Positions 31,582-42,215 of a stretch of DNA of 60,000 nt are shown one piece after another. Origin of the DNA: Symsagittifera roscoffensis (lineage: Eukaryota > Xenacoelomorpha > Acoela > Convolutidae); NCBI RefSeq assembly GCF_963678635.1, contig NC_087063.1, forward strand, positions 83,811,574 to 83,871,573, written 5' to 3'. Under the pieces are notes generated by a model that did no database searches, was not told the origin of the DNA, and saw only the letters and a list, made by a program, of their open reading frames with translations. Positions within the stretch are counted from its first letter, which is position 1. Each line of letters opens with the position of its first letter. The position numbers and the translations under genes are program-made.

Positions 31582-32184
31582 TTAAAGTTGTTTTTTAAAT
31601 TCAATTTTCTTTAATATTTTAGATTGTGGGATGAATGTTTTGTAGTTTTTACAAAGTTGATTTCTAAGTCGTGATAATTCTCTATGTTTTGATTTCTCTA
31701 CTTGTTCCTGTGATAGAATTTTTTCTATCAAATTCCTATTTTTTCTTTCTTTTTGAGGTATTTTTTGATCTGGTGTTTTTGTATTGTTTTGAATTGTAGT
31801 TGGTTTTGTATTTTGTTTTTCATGATGAATGTTGTGTTGTTCATCTATTATTTTTTCCGTATGTGGATGATTTTGAATAACTTTTAAACCAGTGAAAGAA
31901 TATAATTGAGTTAATTCGCGTAGTGCGTACTCTTTTGGGTGGTAGGGCAATAGATTGTTTCGATGTTGAACAATTTCTTTTTGATTTGAATCGGTGAGTT
32001 TATACGTTACGTCAGTGGGTTTGGCAGTTATTTGGTATGGTCCTTTTCGAAGGGGTTGTAATTTTTTAGAAATTCCTTTTTGTGTATTAAAGTTAGGTAT
32101 TAAGACAAATGTTCCAATTTTTAAGTCTGTGGCTGGTGTAAAACGTGAATTAATTTGGTCGTTAATGTTTTGCCTTCGTAACAA
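31582..32184 (-). CDS. Integrase C-terminal domain and Pol tail of the large element
   Basis: 200 codons, in a frame different from the integrase core. Encodes an SH3-like integrase C-terminal domain (GTFVLIPNF...LQPLRKGPYQI, YKLTDSN), then a Lys/Gln-rich tail. In intact elements of this type it would be continuous with the core. Confidence 0.7.
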   Translation of the reverse strand: MLRRQNINDQINSRFTPATDLKIGTFVLIPNFNTQKGISKKLQPLRKGPYQITAKPTDVTYKLTDSNQKEIVQHRNNLLPYHPKEYALRELTQLYSFTGLKVIQNHPHTEKIIDEQHNIHHEKQNTKPTTIQNNTKTPDQKIPQKERKNRNLIEKILSQEQVEKSKHRELSRLRNQLCKNYKTFIPQSKILKKIEFKKQL

Positions 32185-32236
32185 TTTTTTTGTTATTTTT
32201 TGGTAAATTTCATTGTTTTTTTTCTGTATTTAAAAT

Positions 32237-33229
32237 CTATTTGGTGTGTGTGCTGGAGGCTAATTTAAGAACTTGTGGGTGATGAAAATGATCTTCATCA
32301 TGTTTGGGTAAAGGTAGGTTATAACAAATTGAGTCTTTATTTGGTTGGCAATAACCTTGTGCATTTTTATGAGAATTTGCTGTAAACATAATTGGTTTAC
32401 GTGGCTTTTGATTAAAAACCATTTCGTATGGTGACATTCCTAGAGTTGTCGTGATTTGTGAATTATATGCTAAGGGAAATAATTTTACATCTGCTGACCA
32501 CTCTGTGTATTTTGTATCATTTCCAATTATGATACATCTGAGATATTCTTGTAGTGAACGGTTCATACCTTCGACTAAACCGTTTGTCCAAGGTGCATGA
32601 GATGTACGTGGTTTTTGTTTGATGTTATATAAGTGGCATAGTGTTATGATTTCATTATTTATGAATTCCGTACCGTTGTCTGTAACTAAGATTTCGGGTA
32701 ATCCAAATTTAGCTATCCAGTGTTCATAAAGTGTCATGTAAGCATAATAAGCCTTAAAATGTGGTACCGGGTTGAGTGCTACATAATGTGTAAATGCGTC
32801 AAAAATTATGCGCCTAGTAAATGCGCCTAGTAAGTCAACTTCGTAGTGATTATTCTGGCAATCTAAGTAGAGAAGAAAATATTGTAGGTTATATATCTGT
32901 GATTGATCAATATCAATTTTTACTGCGTATTTACATTCTAATCGGGGTGATGTTTCATCTTTTGCGAGATAAAATTTAATATTTTGTGGTATTTCAACTG
33001 TAGTTTTTCGTGTGAGTAGTTCAGGTGGCGTATTTCTACTTAATGTATCTGGTAATGCAAGGTTTTTTCCTGCTGTCCAAACTATAGTTAAGTTTGGAAA
33101 TTTCATTAGAATTAGTTGAAATCTATAAACTCTTTGATTTGGATTCGACTTTTGTGTACAGAGAAAAATAACTGGTTTGTGATCTGAGAATAGAACTGTT
33201 GGGTGTTTTGATCCAAGTATCAGAAACAA
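32237..33229 (-). pseudogene. RNase H end and integrase of the large element, internally deleted
   Basis: 330 codons. The first part is the RNase H C-terminal half (FSDHKP, LALPDTLSR). The integrase follows with the second and third catalytic positions (ILVTDNGTEF and NGLVEGMNR), but the HHCC zinc-binding region and the first catalytic Asp segment are missing. YEVDLLGAF is joined directly to FDAFTHYVAL. A 13-bp tandem duplication (ATGCGCCTAGTAA, 32808-32833) marks the joint. The product would be inactive. Confidence 0.8.
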
Positions 33230-33329
33230 TATTCTGTAAGTGTATAAATAATAGCTGTAAATTCTCTATTTAGAATTGAGAGTCGTAGCTCTGCTTGAGT
33301 GAATAATCGGGAATTTGCTGATATACTGT

Positions 33330-34259
33330 TCATTTTATTTGTACTACTATGTGATTGTAGTAATACTGCGCCGATGCCAAAGTTGAAGCATCGCACATTG
33401 CATAAAATGGTTGGTTTGGATCTGGAATTGTGTTTGAAATTTGTTCAGTTAAAAGTTTTTTAATTTCTTCAAATCGTGTTTGATGTTCACTGGTCCATCC
33501 AAAATTATTTTGTTGTCTGAGGATATTATAGAAGGGTCTTAAGTATAGTTGCATTTTATAAAGGTATTTGGTTAAAAAATTTAACATTCCAAGGAATTCT
33601 TGGATTTTCTTTTTGTTTTTTGGTGGCTGAAGTTTTTGAATAGCATCAATGCGTGATTTTAATGGGGTGATAGTGTTTCGTTCAATATTATGTCCTAAAA
33701 ATTTAACTCGTGTTAGTAAGAAGTGTGATTTATTGGGAGCGGCCTTCAGATTTTCGTTCTGAAGTATTTTATGATAGTGTTCTAAAACTGTAAACATTTC
33801 TTCTTTAGTTTGTGATTGCATAAAAACATCGTCTAAATAGGTGATTGCGTTTTTCTTGAGTATTAGTGGTCTAAAAATTTTACTCATAAAAACTGAAAAA
33901 GCTGCTGGTCCTATGGATATTCCATAGAATAAGCGATTAAATTCATATTGTTGATTTCCAATAACAAATTGTGTTAAATGTCGTGATTGTTCATCTAGTG
34001 GCGTTTGATTGTATGCAGTATTCATATCTGCGGTTGTAAAGTATTTTCCATTTATCTGTGTTAAGATAACTTGTATTGGTTCAATAGGCCAATTGCATTT
34101 TGATTCATCAATTAGTGAATTGAGATATCTAGCGTCTAAAACTATTTTTAGTAATTCGCCTTTTGCTAGATTGATAACAGGTTTGATAAACGTGTTACCT
34201 TTTGGTTGTTCTTCCTTATTTACTGGTGAAATAATTTTGTATTGTTCTAAGATTGTCAA
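33330..34259 (-). pseudogene. Reverse transcriptase of the large element
   Basis: 309 codons. Conserved RT blocks are visible in order: fingers (KPVINLAKGELLKIVLDARY), YFTTADMNTAYNQ, the LFYGISIGPAAF region, the YLDD active site (ITYLDDVFM) and the FLGH block, then the connection (LGMLNFLTKYLYKMQLYLRPF) and the start of RNase H at CDAST. A missing T in that RNase H start shifts the frame. The upstream end is also frameshifted near 34260, so the enzyme is not encoded in one frame. Confidence 0.85.
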
Positions 34260-34401
34260 GTAATCTATTTACTTCGTCGTGTAAGTGAATTGGTAATTTA
34301 CTGGCTCTTTGTTTTTTGAAAACTGCGTCGGGTTTTAACGGTAGATGTAGTGATGAACTGATTTTTCCAACGTCAAATTTTGATGTTGCGTAGACTGTTG
34401 A

Positions 34402-34635
34402 TTATTTTAACAGTTGCTTTGCTAATTTATCAAATTCGATTTGTGTAATTTGTGAATGTTCAAAATTAAACCTTGTTAAAAACTTTTGTTGTTCTTTTGT
34501 GTAATTTGTTATGTTGAATGTTGGTTTAAAATAAGGTGTTTTTGTGAAGTAATCTATGTTTCTCTTTTCATTACTTACTTTGTTATTTATGGACAATTCG
34601 TCGTCAAGAATTGTGGATTGACAAATATCTAACAA
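34402..34635 (-). CDS. Pol linker between protease and RT
   Basis: 77 codons in a frame not continuous with its neighbours. Helical and charged (FLTRFNFEHSQITQIEFDKL). By position it is the segment before the RT fingers. The RT lead (LPLKPDAVFKKQRASKLPIH) continues at 34260-34340 in another frame. Confidence 0.5.
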   Translation of the reverse strand: MLDICQSTILDDELSINNKVSNEKRNIDYFTKTPYFKPTFNITNYTKEQQKFLTRFNFEHSQITQIEFDKLAKQLLK

Positions 34636-34940
34636 TTGGAGTATATTATTAACGCGGTAGGCTACTTCATGTATGGGTGAGATTGTAGCGTTTGTTTCAC
34701 AATATCCTAAAAGTCATAAGGGTAATGTTACTTGATATGGTGTATTGTTATACACGTGTAACGAAATGATGTCGGAATTCGTGTTCTTCAAATATTTAAT
34801 AGATGAGATCGTGATTTTAAAAAATTTGTGAATAGGTTTAAATTCAAAGTCTGACATAAAAAGTTGTTGTTTATTTTGACTTTTATCATACTGGTGAACT
34901 TGTTTTATTGAAAAATTATATATATTTCCTGATAATGGTT

Positions 34941-35687
34941 TCAGGTGTTTCCGTTGTTGATTATAAATGGGATAAAACTTTGAGAAGAATGGTGGTTGTT
35001 TGTTAATCTTTGAAAAAATGTTAGAGCTGTATTTTTTGTTTTTGTGTACCTATCTTTGATGAGTATTTTACTATTTAAGATGTTGATTGTTGGTATACAT
35101 TTAGATATAAATGGTATGCCAATGATATTGTGCTTAATATCAGTAATATGAAATGTTTGTTTACACGGTCTGTTTAAAGTTTTGTTTTGTTCCATTGTTC
35201 TCGTGGGTAGAAGGAATAATTTGATTTTTCCATAATTTACTAATGTTGATCCTTGTGCTGTTGCTAGTTTACTGGAGGTTTCAAGAGGCGTTAATTTTGG
35301 ATGCAATGTTTTGATTTCATTCCATGTGGGAATATTAATTATATTGGCTTCTGCTCCTGAATCAATTAAAAAATCAATTTCAAGATCTGGTGGTTGAAAT
35401 TCTTTGTTTCTTGGGCTTTCCAATAAAAATGGTTTTGTCCAAATTTTTTCTCTGGGTTGTTCTTTCTGTATATTTTGATAAATATGATTTGTGTTTGAGC
35501 ATTGTGTTTCACTTTTGTTATCGGGTTTAATTACTGTGTTTATTTCGTTTACTTCTTGTGTAGTTTGTGTAGTATCGGTGGGTCCAATATAGTAATTGTG
35601 GAGGAGTTCCAATTGATTTTCATATATATGTGATGTAAAAGGTTGTTCATATATGACAGGTTCATAGTCGTTTTCGACTGTTATCAT
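34941..35687 (-). CDS. Retropepsin-like aspartic protease of the large element
   Basis: 248 codons. The active-site motif LIDSGAEANII lies about 120 residues in; a Gly-rich ILxGxPF-like flap/end motif follows (NIIGIPFISK). This is the usual layout of a retroviral-type protease that matures Gag-Pol. An acidic, Thr-rich lead precedes it. Located between gag and RT. Confidence 0.75.
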   Translation of the reverse strand: MITVENDYEPVIYEQPFTSHIYENQLELLHNYYIGPTDTTQTTQEVNEINTVIKPDNKSETQCSNTNHIYQNIQKEQPREKIWTKPFLLESPRNKEFQPPDLEIDFLIDSGAEANIINIPTWNEIKTLHPKLTPLETSSKLATAQGSTLVNYGKIKLFLLPTRTMEQNKTLNRPCKQTFHITDIKHNIIGIPFISKCIPTINILNSKILIKDRYTKTKNTALTFFQRLTNNHHSSQSFIPFIINNGNT

Positions 35688-35689
35688 AT

Positions 35690-37802
35690 TTACTGAGATA
35701 GTATTTTCTGTATCACTCTCTGTATCTGATGATTCACAATGTATATGATTTAGTTGTATTTCGTGATTTTCTGTGTCATCAATACCTGGAGGGTCTGAAG
35801 TTGTTTCTTCATTGTTTGCACTTGATTAATGTGTGTTTGATGTTTTGGTGTACTACTTCTGTATCGATGTCTAGAGTCAGGGTACTAATTTCTGTATCTA
35901 TTATTGTAACTTGAGTTTGGATTTTGTGAATTATTTCGTGATCTATTTTTGTAATTATCATTTGATCTGTGATAGTTTGATCTAATATATGAATCATTTG
36001 CTGATCGATTGTTCGGGTAATTCTGATTTTGATTGCTCGAATAACTTCTATTTCTGTTCTGTGAATAGTTTCTATTTCTGTTGTATGATGAGTTTCGTGA
36101 TTGATTGTTGGAATAGTGTCTATTCCTTAGGTTTGACTGGGAACTGGATCCAGAAACAAGTTGTGTTGCATTGGAATTTGATCTTGAATAGTTATTTTGA
36201 TTATTTTGACTATTTGATCGGTTATAATTATTTTGTGGAGAATTTCGTGTAATCTTCGTTCTGGTGATCTTCCTCTATAACTTGAGTTATATGGTGATTG
36301 ATTCCTTGTGTAATTGGTGTTGTTCGGAAGTGGTTTTCCCGAACTGTTATTACTATATATATTTTTGTTCGGTAGGCTTTGATCTTTTTTCATGTATTGA
36401 TAGAACGATTTATTTGATTCTTTATGCTTTTGAGGTTTATTCTGATTGTCTTGTTGTTTTTGTCTACATTCGGAGATACTGTGTCCGTATCGTCGGCAAT
36501 AATTACACCATTTTTTGAAGGATGGTTTGCTTTTAAAATTTGGATGTTTTTCATTGATTTTCAGTTTTTCAGTGATTTTTTCAATTAAGTCTGTATCTGA
36601 TTCCTGTATTTTATTTACATGTGTAGTGTTTGTTTCAATTCGATTAACATATTGTAGTTTTAGATTTTCTGTTTCTTCGAGTTTCATTGTGATTTCTGCT
36701 TGTTCTAGTTTATCTACTAGTTTTCGAAAATCTAAATCTGGTTCTCGAATTGAGGAAGGATGAGATGCTCTCTTTTTTATTGCTATTTTCCTTAATTGAG
36801 GTGTTAAGGTCATCATTAAAATTTCTGTCATTTTGTGTTTTTATAGTCATGTGCATTTAGTGAATATGCTTTTCGAACTAGTGTTTCGATACGTACTGCT
36901 AATTGTTTGATAGTTTCATTTGGTAATCTGCGAATTTCATTACATAAAATTCTTTGGTGTTGTCTGTTTCTTTCAGAGTCAAACATTTTAAAAAATTCTT
37001 GTGTGAATTTTTTCCAATCTGATTTTTTTTCTATAGGTAATACTGAAAACCATTTTTGAGCTGCGCCATCTAGGGTTGTTTGTATTAGTGCTGTGCGTCT
37101 ACGTATCCAATTTTGATGTAGTATTAATTGGTTCAGGTCCTATATTCAAAATTAAATTTGCTGTTACTGCATTTAAATAATCTTCTACAGAATATTCAGG
37201 ATCTGTTCCTGTGAATATCATCAGTGGTTTATTGGATGTTATTGATGATCCACCCATGAGGTATGGATTCAATATCATCTGTAGTGATTCTGCGGCATTT
37301 GGCATTTGCGAAAAATTTGAAAGTTGATTTTTTGTTATTTCGTGTTGCTGAAGGTAATATGGAAGCAGTATTTCATTTTGCATTTGAGTTGGTTGATAAG
37401 AATGCATTGACATTGGGTTTTGTGGTTGTATTGGTTGAAAGATTGTGTGTTAAATGGGTTTTGTATATGCATTTGTTGTGGATTTTGTACATCTGTTGGG
37501 TTTTGTGGGTAAATTTTTATATTTCGAGATGGTTGAGGTTGTCGTGGTCTTAGTGTGCGATATTCTTTAGTGTATGGTGCAAACATACCTGGTTGGTGAT
37601 AGTCGTCTTCATCAGAGGATAAATAGTTTGTATTATATGGTGTATATTGTTATTTTTATTTTGTTGAAAGAATGGGTAATTTTCACTATAATCCTGCGTA
37701 GGTTGTAGATTATCTGAAAAATTTACTGAATTGGTCGATATTTTCGGGAGATTCCAATAATGGGAACATACGTGATTTAAATTTTTTCGTGATTTAAATT
37801 TA
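35690..37802 (-). pseudogene. Gag capsid-nucleocapsid, copy 3, with the RNA-binding tail
   Basis: Third copy, the only one followed by the normal downstream sequence. Frame 36127-36831 holds the capsid C-terminal part and the zinc knuckle, then a basic tail. A frame change leads into an Asn/Arg/Ser/Tyr-rich low-complexity region (35.8-36.1 kb), typical of an RNA-binding Gag tail, with one in-frame TAG near 35900. The protease region follows. Confidence 0.65.
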
Positions 37803-39169
37803 GGTTTATTCTGATTGTCTTGTTGTTTTTGTCTACATTCGGAGATACTGTGTCCGTATCGTCGGCAATAATTACACCATTTTTTGAAGGATGGTTTGCT
37901 TTTAAAATTTGGATGTTTTTCATTGATTTTCAGTATTTCAGTGATTTTTTCAATTAATCTGTATCTGATTCCTGTATTTTATTTACATGTGTAGTGTTTG
38001 TTTCAATTCGATTAACATATTGTAGTTTTAGATTTTCTGTTTCTTCGAGTTTCATTGTGATTTCTGCTTGTTCTAGTTTATCTACTAGTTTTCGAAAATC
38101 TAAATCTGGTTCTCGAATTGAGGAAGGATGAGATGCTCTCTTTTTTATTGCTATTTTCCTTAATTGAGGTGTTAAGGTCATCATTAAAATTTCTGTCATT
38201 TTGTGTTTTTATAGTCATGTGCATTTAGTGAATATGCTTTTCGAACTAGTGTTTCGATACGTACTGCTAATTGTTTGATAGTTTCATTTGGTAATCTGCG
38301 AATTTCATTACATAAAACTCTTTGGTGTTGTCTGTTTCTTTCAGAGTCAAACATTTTAAAAAATTCTTGTGTGAATTTTTTCCAATCTGATTTTATTTCT
38401 ATAGGTAATACTGAAAACCATTTTTGAGCTGCGCCATCTAGGGTTGTTTGTATTAGTGCTGTGCGTCTACGTATCCAATTTTGATGTAGTATTAATTGGT
38501 TCAGGTCCTATATTCAAAATAAATTTGCTGTTACTGCATTTAAATAATCTTCTACAGAATATTCAGGATCTGTTCCTGTGAATATCATCAGTGGTTTATT
38601 GGATGTTATTGATGATCCACCCATGAGGTATGGATTCAATATCATCTGTAGTGATTCTGCGGCATTTGGCATTTGCGAAAAATTTGAAAGTTGATTTTTT
38701 GTTATTTCGTGTTGCTGAAGGTAATATGGAAGCAGTATTTCATTTTGCATTTGAGTTGGTTGATAAGAATGCATTGACATTGGGTTTTGTGGTTGTATTG
38801 GTTGAAAGATTGTGTGTTAAATGGGTTTTGTATATGCATTTGTTGTGGATTTTGTACATCTGTTGGGTTTTGTGGGTAAATTTTTATATTTCGAGATGGT
38901 TGAGGTTGTCGTGGTCTTAGTGTGCGATATTCTTTAGTGTATGGTGCAAACATACCTGGTTGGTGATAGTCGTCTTCATCAGAGGATAAATAGTTTGTAT
39001 TATATGGTGTATATTGTTATTTTTATTTTGTTGAAAGAATGGGTAATTTTCACTATAATCCTGCGTAGGTTGTAGATTATCTGAAAAATTTACTGAATTG
39101 GTCGATATTTTCGGGAGATTCCAATAATGGGAACATACGTGATTTAAATTTTTTCGTGATTTAAATTTA
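37803..39169 (-). pseudogene. Gag capsid-nucleocapsid, copy 2
   Basis: Nearly identical to copy 1. A missing base in a short A/T stretch (about 38517, shorter than in the other copies) and another near 37957 change the frame, so it cannot be read as one ORF. It contains the same capsid motif and zinc knuckle. Confidence 0.7.
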
Positions 39170-40519
39170 GGTTTATTCTGATTGTCTTGTTGTTTTTGTC
39201 TACATTCGGAGATACTGTGTCCGTATCGTCGGCAATAATTACACCATTTTTTGAAGGATGGTTTGCTTTTAAAATTTGGATGTTTTTCATTGATTTTCAG
39301 TATTTCAGTGATTTTTTCAATTAAGTCTGTATCTGATTCCTGTATTTTATTTACATGTGTAGTGTTTGTTTCAATTCGATTAACATATTGTAGTTTTAGA
39401 TTTTCTGTTTCTTCGAGTTTCATTGTGATTTCTGCTTGTTCTAGTTTATCTACTAGTTTTCGAAAATCTAAATCTGGTTCTCGAATTGAGGAAGGATGAG
39501 ATGCTCTCTTTTTTATTGCTATTTTCCTTAATTGAGGTGTTAAGGTCATCATTAAAATTTCTGTCATTTTGTGTTTTTATAGTCATGTGCATTTAGTGAA
39601 TATGCTTTTCGAACTAGTGTTTCGATACGTACTGCTAATTGTTTGATAGTTTCATTTGGTAATCTGCGAATTTCATTACATAAAACTCTTTGGTGTTGTT
39701 TGTTTCTTTCAGAGTCAAACATTTTAAAAAATTCTTGTGTGAATTTTTTCCAATCTGATTTTATTTCTATAGGTAATACTGAAAACCATTTTTGAGCTGC
39801 GCCATCTAGGGTTGTTTGTATTAGTGCTGTGCGTCTACGTATCCAATTTTGATGTAGTATTAATTGGTTCAGGTCCTATATTCAAAATTAAATTTGCTGT
39901 TACTGCATTTAAATAATCTTCTACAGAATATTCAGGATCTGTTCCTGTGAATATCATCAGTGGTTTATTGGATGTTATTGATGATCCACCCATGAGGTAT
40001 GGATTCAATATCATCTGTAGTGATTCTGCGGCATTTGGCATTTGCGAAAAATTTGAAAGTTGATTTTTTGTTATTTCGTGTTGCTGAAGGTAATATGGAA
40101 GCAGTATTTCATTTTGCATTTGAGTTGGTTGATAAGAATGCATTGACATTGGGTTTTGTGGCTGTATTGGTTGAAAAGATTGTGTGTTAAATGGGTTTTG
40201 TATATGCATTTGTTGTGGATTTTGTACATCTGTTGGGTTTTGTGGGTAAATTTTTATATTTCGAGATGGTTGAGGTTGTCGTGGTCTTTGTGTGCGATAT
40301 TCTTTAGTGTATGGTGCGAACATACCTGGTTGGTGATAGTCGTCTTCATCAGAGGATAAATAGTTTATTATATGGTGTATATTGGTTATTTTTTTTTTGT
40401 TGAAAGAATGGGTAATTTTCACTATAATCCTGCGTAGGTTGTAGATTATCTGAAAAATTTACTGAAGTGGTCGATGTTTTCGGGAGATTCCAATAATGGG
40501 AACATACGTGATTTAAATT
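39170..40519 (-). pseudogene. Gag capsid-nucleocapsid, copy 1 (5'-most)
   Basis: Frame 39835-40422 encodes a Gln/Pro/Asn-rich lead, the motif FTGTDPEYSVEDYLNAVTAN (start of the retrotransposon capsid fold) and downstream QKWFSVLP-type sequence. Frame 38917-39567 carries the rest and a zinc knuckle CNYCRRYGHSISEC (C-x2-C-x4-H-x4-C). The two halves are in different frames. After the knuckle the sequence runs directly into the next copy. Confidence 0.7.
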
Positions 40520-41773
40520 TTGTGTATTTTTTCGGGGAGGTTGGTTTGTTCTTAGTTTGTGAGCATAATTATAATTGTGTTCTGCAAAGGTGTTTCTTGT
40601 GAATGGTTTTCGTGTTTTTGACGGTATTGTCATTGGTCTATACGTTTGATAATCCATATGTGAATATTTTGGAGCAACCGAAGGTTTAACGGTTGATTGT
40701 AAGGTTACTTGTGCCAATGAAGTGTTTGTATTTCTTGGTGTTGTCAAATTTGGGTGTATTGGTGAAATACTTTGTTGTGTAGTTGTTGTTGTTTGGACGA
40801 TTTCTTCATTTATGAAGTGTGATGGTGTTTGAATATCTTGTTGAGTAAGATTTCTAGTTCCATTAAGGTTTTCATTATGTATGACGGTCAAATTTAAACT
40901 GTTATTTCGCGTATCAGGTAAAAAAGTATTATAGTTTAATTGTGTTGCATCAATGGTTAATGGTATTACTTTTACATAATCTCTGTGATAAGATATTGTA
41001 CTTATTGCTTGACTTGAGATAGATTGTGGGATATTTATAAATGTAGGATGAGACCATTCAGGGTCCCAAACGTAGTCTGATTGTTCTGAAAGGGCAGTGT
41101 CGTCATTTGTATTTTGAGGTCTGAAATTTTTTCTTGCTTGTGAAATTAAATCTAAATTGTGGGTGAAATAATCAATTATGAACCATGCTAAAATCTTTTG
41201 TAAATCATGTTTAGTGTGTTGTAAAACATCATTTTTAGTGAAAGTTTCTATAATTATTTGTAGAAATGTTGAAAATAATGCGATTTCATTTCGTACTTTT
41301 GTATGTTTGGATGTTTCGGTTGGTGAGATACTTTGGAATTCTGTTTTTTCTAATATTGATATATAAGTATATAATATTGCAAAAACTTCGTTAGTGAATA
41401 TGGAGTTTGCTCTTTGTGAGTTATGATATTGTATGCTTTTGATATTTTCTAGGAATACTTTTGAAAACTCTAAATCAATATCGCCTGTTTCAATTACATA
41501 TTTGCGATGGGCTGTATTGGGTGTGCTGAATTCTTTGGTATAGATTCCATATTGTTGTGTTAGATTACATATGTCTTTCTAATAATGTTCAATAATTTGT
41601 CTTCTGATTTTTACATCATGGATTTATGCTTTGCATGGGCTAATTCCTGGTTCAAACTAATTTACGAGCAAGTTCTTACAAAATCGTGTTTGTCCTCTAT
41701 CATCGAGTGAATCTCTAAGAAAGGGAAAAACTGCTTCTTCATCTGGACTTTCGTCACTTTGAGTGTGTCTCAT
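40349..41773 (-). pseudogene. Gag N-terminal region of the large element, broken
   Basis: Starts at ATG 41773 (MRHTQSDESPDEEA) and keeps one frame down to about 40349, but three in-frame stops (TAG, TAA, TAG) lie between about 41655 and 41582. After them, about 410 codons are open with no Met until late. The sequence is Asn/Thr/Gln-rich and helical at first, then low-complexity. It lies upstream of the capsid-like segment, so it is likely the N-terminal part of Gag. A T-rich run near 40390 shifts the frame into the next segment. Confidence 0.6.
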
Positions 41774-42215
41774 TTTTTTGGTTGATGACTGTTAATATAT
41801 AACTATCGATGTGTCTAATTGGTTGATTCCAATTATACAAGTGTACTGGTTTGTGTTTGTATTGCTTTTTTATTCTTCTTTTTCCTCTTTTTGATGAATT
41901 TGAAGTTGTTTCTGAGTCGGAAAAATATAAATGATCATGGATGGGACAATTTTTATCAATTGATTCTTTTAATTTGTAGAGTTCATCTAAACTGCTGGCT
42001 TCTGATTCAGAAAATGCGTTTCTTTTTTTTGAAAATCTTTTTCGTGTGATTTGTCTTTGTTTGTTTATAATTTTTCTTTTTATTGTTTGTCGTTTTGTTC
42101 TAATGTATCCAACTGTTTGTGTATGAGGTGTGATTACAAGATCGTATTTTTTTTTATCTATTTCACAGTTGTGTAAAACGATTGTTTGTTTATTTCCTAA
42201 ATTTTTGAATGACAT
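41754..42215 (-). CDS. First ORF of the large element, basic protein
   Basis: 153 codons from ATG at 42215. Very rich in Lys and Arg (RKIINKQRQITRKRFSKK), with an acidic Ser-rich patch (FSESEASSLDELYKLKE) and a second basic cluster. First ORF after the leader, so probably a gag-related or nucleic-acid-binding product; no family recognised. Its stop overlaps the start of the next ORF, whose ATG (41773) lies in the +1 frame right after an A7 run. Confidence 0.5.
   Translation of the reverse strand: MSFKNLGNKQTIVLHNCEIDKKKYDLVITPHTQTVGYIRTKRQTIKRKIINKQRQITRKRFSKKRNAFSESEASSLDELYKLKESIDKNCPIHDHLYFSDSETTSNSSKRGKRRIKKQYKHKPVHLYNWNQPIRHIDSYILTVINQKNETHSK

Larger units (their letters stand above)
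36433..40519 (-). repeat. Tandem triplication of the gag capsid/nucleocapsid segment
   Basis: Three head-to-tail copies of a unit of about 1367-1369 bp (approximately 39170-40519, 37803-39169 and 36433-37802). Equivalent landmarks recur at this spacing; for example AGGTTTATTCTG at 36433, 37802 and 39169. The copies differ by only a few substitutions and 1-bp indels. Both internal joints carry the same short duplication (CGTGATTTAAATTTT, then TTCGTGATTTAAATTTA). Confidence 0.92.

Noticed and set aside
35989-36518. Cys/Phe/Tyr-rich plus-strand frames opposite the gag tail
   Set aside because: Shadows of the Asn/Arg/Ser low-complexity Gag tail.
36127-41670. Reassigned TAA/TAG codons in the host genetic code
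   Set aside because: Host exons contain no internal TAA/TAG and end cleanly at such codons; the broken frames are confined to retroelements.
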